From: Patescibacteria group bacterium
Lineage (GTDB): Bacteria; Patescibacteriota; WWE3; UBA101185; UBA10185
Direction of reading: 5' to 3'
Length of the DNA: 5,582 nt
Assembly: GCA_022710505.1 (NCBI GenBank)
Contig: JAKLGS010000047.1
Span: 1 to 5,582 of the forward strand
The notes beneath the pieces are model-generated. The model was given only the letters and a program-made list of their open reading frames with translations, had not been told where the DNA came from and did not search any database. Below, piece after piece: positions 4,957 through 5,582 of the stretch (positions are counted from its first letter, which is position 1; each line of letters begins with the position of its first letter). The position numbers were made by a program, and so were the translations under genes.

Positions 4957-5582
4957 GCTCTGATTATACTTTCCGCATCAAATTTTAATTTTTCCTCGTC
5001 TTTATCTAAGTTTTCATTAAAATATTTTTTAAGGTCATTCTCTATGGCTATTTGATTTTGAGAAGTAGGGACAATTACATCGTAATCAACGACTATCCCC
5101 TTTTCGTCTATCACCGCTTTATGATATAGAGTGCCTCTGGGAGCTTCTACTACACCAATTCCAACCCCAGCCTTAAGTGGTTTTTTAATTGGCTTTTCGT
5201 CGACAATTTTTAAATTCTTTAAAATGTCTATCGCATCATCGACACAGTGAAGTATTTCAATAGCCTGAGCTAAATTGTTGTGATAAATATTTTTTGATGG
5301 AAAGACAGATAGAAATTCTTTTGTATCTTTTATAGTTTTTAGATTAAGTTGGTCTTTATTTAAATTAATTCTTGCTAAGGCTCCTAAAACATAATTTCCA
5401 TGATTATCTGAAAACACGTATCCTTCGGATTGTGAATAAGGAACTACCACCACATCAAAATGTTCCAAGAATTTTTCAGGTGGTATTTTTCTTCCGTCTA
5501 AACTAATCAGAGTACCCTCTAGAAAATCAAATTTATTCTCATTTCTTAAAGCCACGTAGTCTACATCTTGCTCAAGAGAAGC
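4896..5582 (-). CDS. [NiFe] hydrogenase large (catalytic) subunit, group 3-like, C-terminal part
   Basis: The minus-strand frame is open to the window edge, giving 228 visible residues, roughly the C-terminal half of the expected ~420. A GTG at 5553-5555 is internal, because conserved sequence (DVDYVALR) crosses it. Family signatures are FLEGTLISLDGRKIP near the left end of the visible protein, YVLGALARINLN, VVEAPRGTLYHKAV, VIVPTSQNQ and the C-terminal RAYDPCMSC, whose Cys213 and Cys216 are ligands of the Ni-Fe site. The overall pattern fits soluble bidirectional group 3 enzymes (3b-like, NAD(P)-linked or sulfhydrogenase). A nine-residue tail (FLKIDWIRK) follows the normal cleavage point. Oddity: the residue before the tail, usually His (or Arg), is Asn219. 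The stop lies inside the convergent protease gene. The other hydrogenase subunits should lie further right, outside the window. It would produce or consume H2 against ferredoxin or NAD(P)H in the cytoplasm. Confidence 0.92.
   Translation of the reverse strand, partial: ASLEQDVDYVALRNENKFDFLEGTLISLDGRKIPPEKFLEHFDVVVVPYSQSEGYVFSDNHGNYVLGALARINLNKDQLNLKTIKDTKEFLSVFPSKNIYHNNLAQAIEILHCVDDAIDILKNLKIVDEKPIKKPLKAGVGIGVVEAPRGTLYHKAVIDEKGIVVDYDVIVPTSQNQIAIENDLKKYFNENLDKDEEKLKFDAESIIRAYDPCMSCATNFLKIDWIRK

Noticed and set aside
4957..4990. Terminator for the protease or hydrogenase transcripts
   Set aside because: No stable hairpin with a T-run is visible beyond either stop; termination may happen inside the opposing gene or by another mechanism.
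5553..5555. GTG as the start of the hydrogenase gene (219-residue protein)
   Set aside because: The frame continues without a stop to the window edge and the residues before it (DVDYV) fit the conserved family sequence, so the gene is cut by the window, not short.
1..5582. CRISPR arrays, tRNA or rRNA genes, insertion sequences
   Set aside because: No regularly spaced repeats, cloverleaf-like segments, transposase sequence or paired terminal inverted repeats were seen on either strand.

Overview
The window is A+T-rich and densely packed. It carries a small redox-enzyme neighbourhood typical of an anaerobic, fermentative bacterium. Compact genes, short overlaps, a 2-oxoacid oxidoreductase alpha subunit with a GLPTW motif, a three-cysteine mini-ferredoxin and a group 3-type [NiFe] hydrogenase with its own small protease together suggest a Patescibacteria/CPR lineage (Microgenomates or WWE3-like). 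This is inference from protein style, not a database match. TGA is used as a normal stop (korA, korB), so the standard bacterial code applies.

Layout. Bases 1-3468 (+ strand) form a probable operon. It holds the 3' part of an FAD/NAD(P)-binding ferredoxin reductase-like protein, a fused gamma-alpha subunit of a 2-oxoacid:ferredoxin oxidoreductase (11-bp overlap with the gene before), its TPP-binding beta subunit (4-bp ATGA overlap) and a small Fe-S ferredoxin. The operon ends in a strong compound hairpin at 3488-3532 that looks bidirectional. On the other side of that hairpin, on the minus strand (3542-4345), lies an orphan exported tryptophan-rich protein with a near-consensus sigma-70 promoter of its own (4414-4442). 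Bases 4555-4956 (+) encode a hydrogenase maturation protease. Converging on it from the right (4896-5582, minus, 5' end outside the window) is the C-terminal half of a [NiFe] hydrogenase large subunit.

How the genes fit together. The 2-oxoacid oxidoreductase would oxidise pyruvate, 2-oxoglutarate or a related acid to an acyl-CoA and reduce the ferredoxin. The flavoprotein could pass electrons between ferredoxin and NAD(P)H, and the soluble hydrogenase could dispose of or recover reductant as H2. The protease is the expected enzyme for the last maturation step of that hydrogenase.

The most striking observation is at 4896-4956. The end of the protease gene is antisense to the segment of the hydrogenase gene encoding the C-terminal active-site cysteines, the cleavage site and the tail the protease should remove. 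At the cleavage position the usual His is Asn. Restoring a His codon there requires a G at base 4928, which would turn a protease Leu codon (TTA) into TGA. One base therefore controls both the unusual residue in the substrate and the length of the protease.
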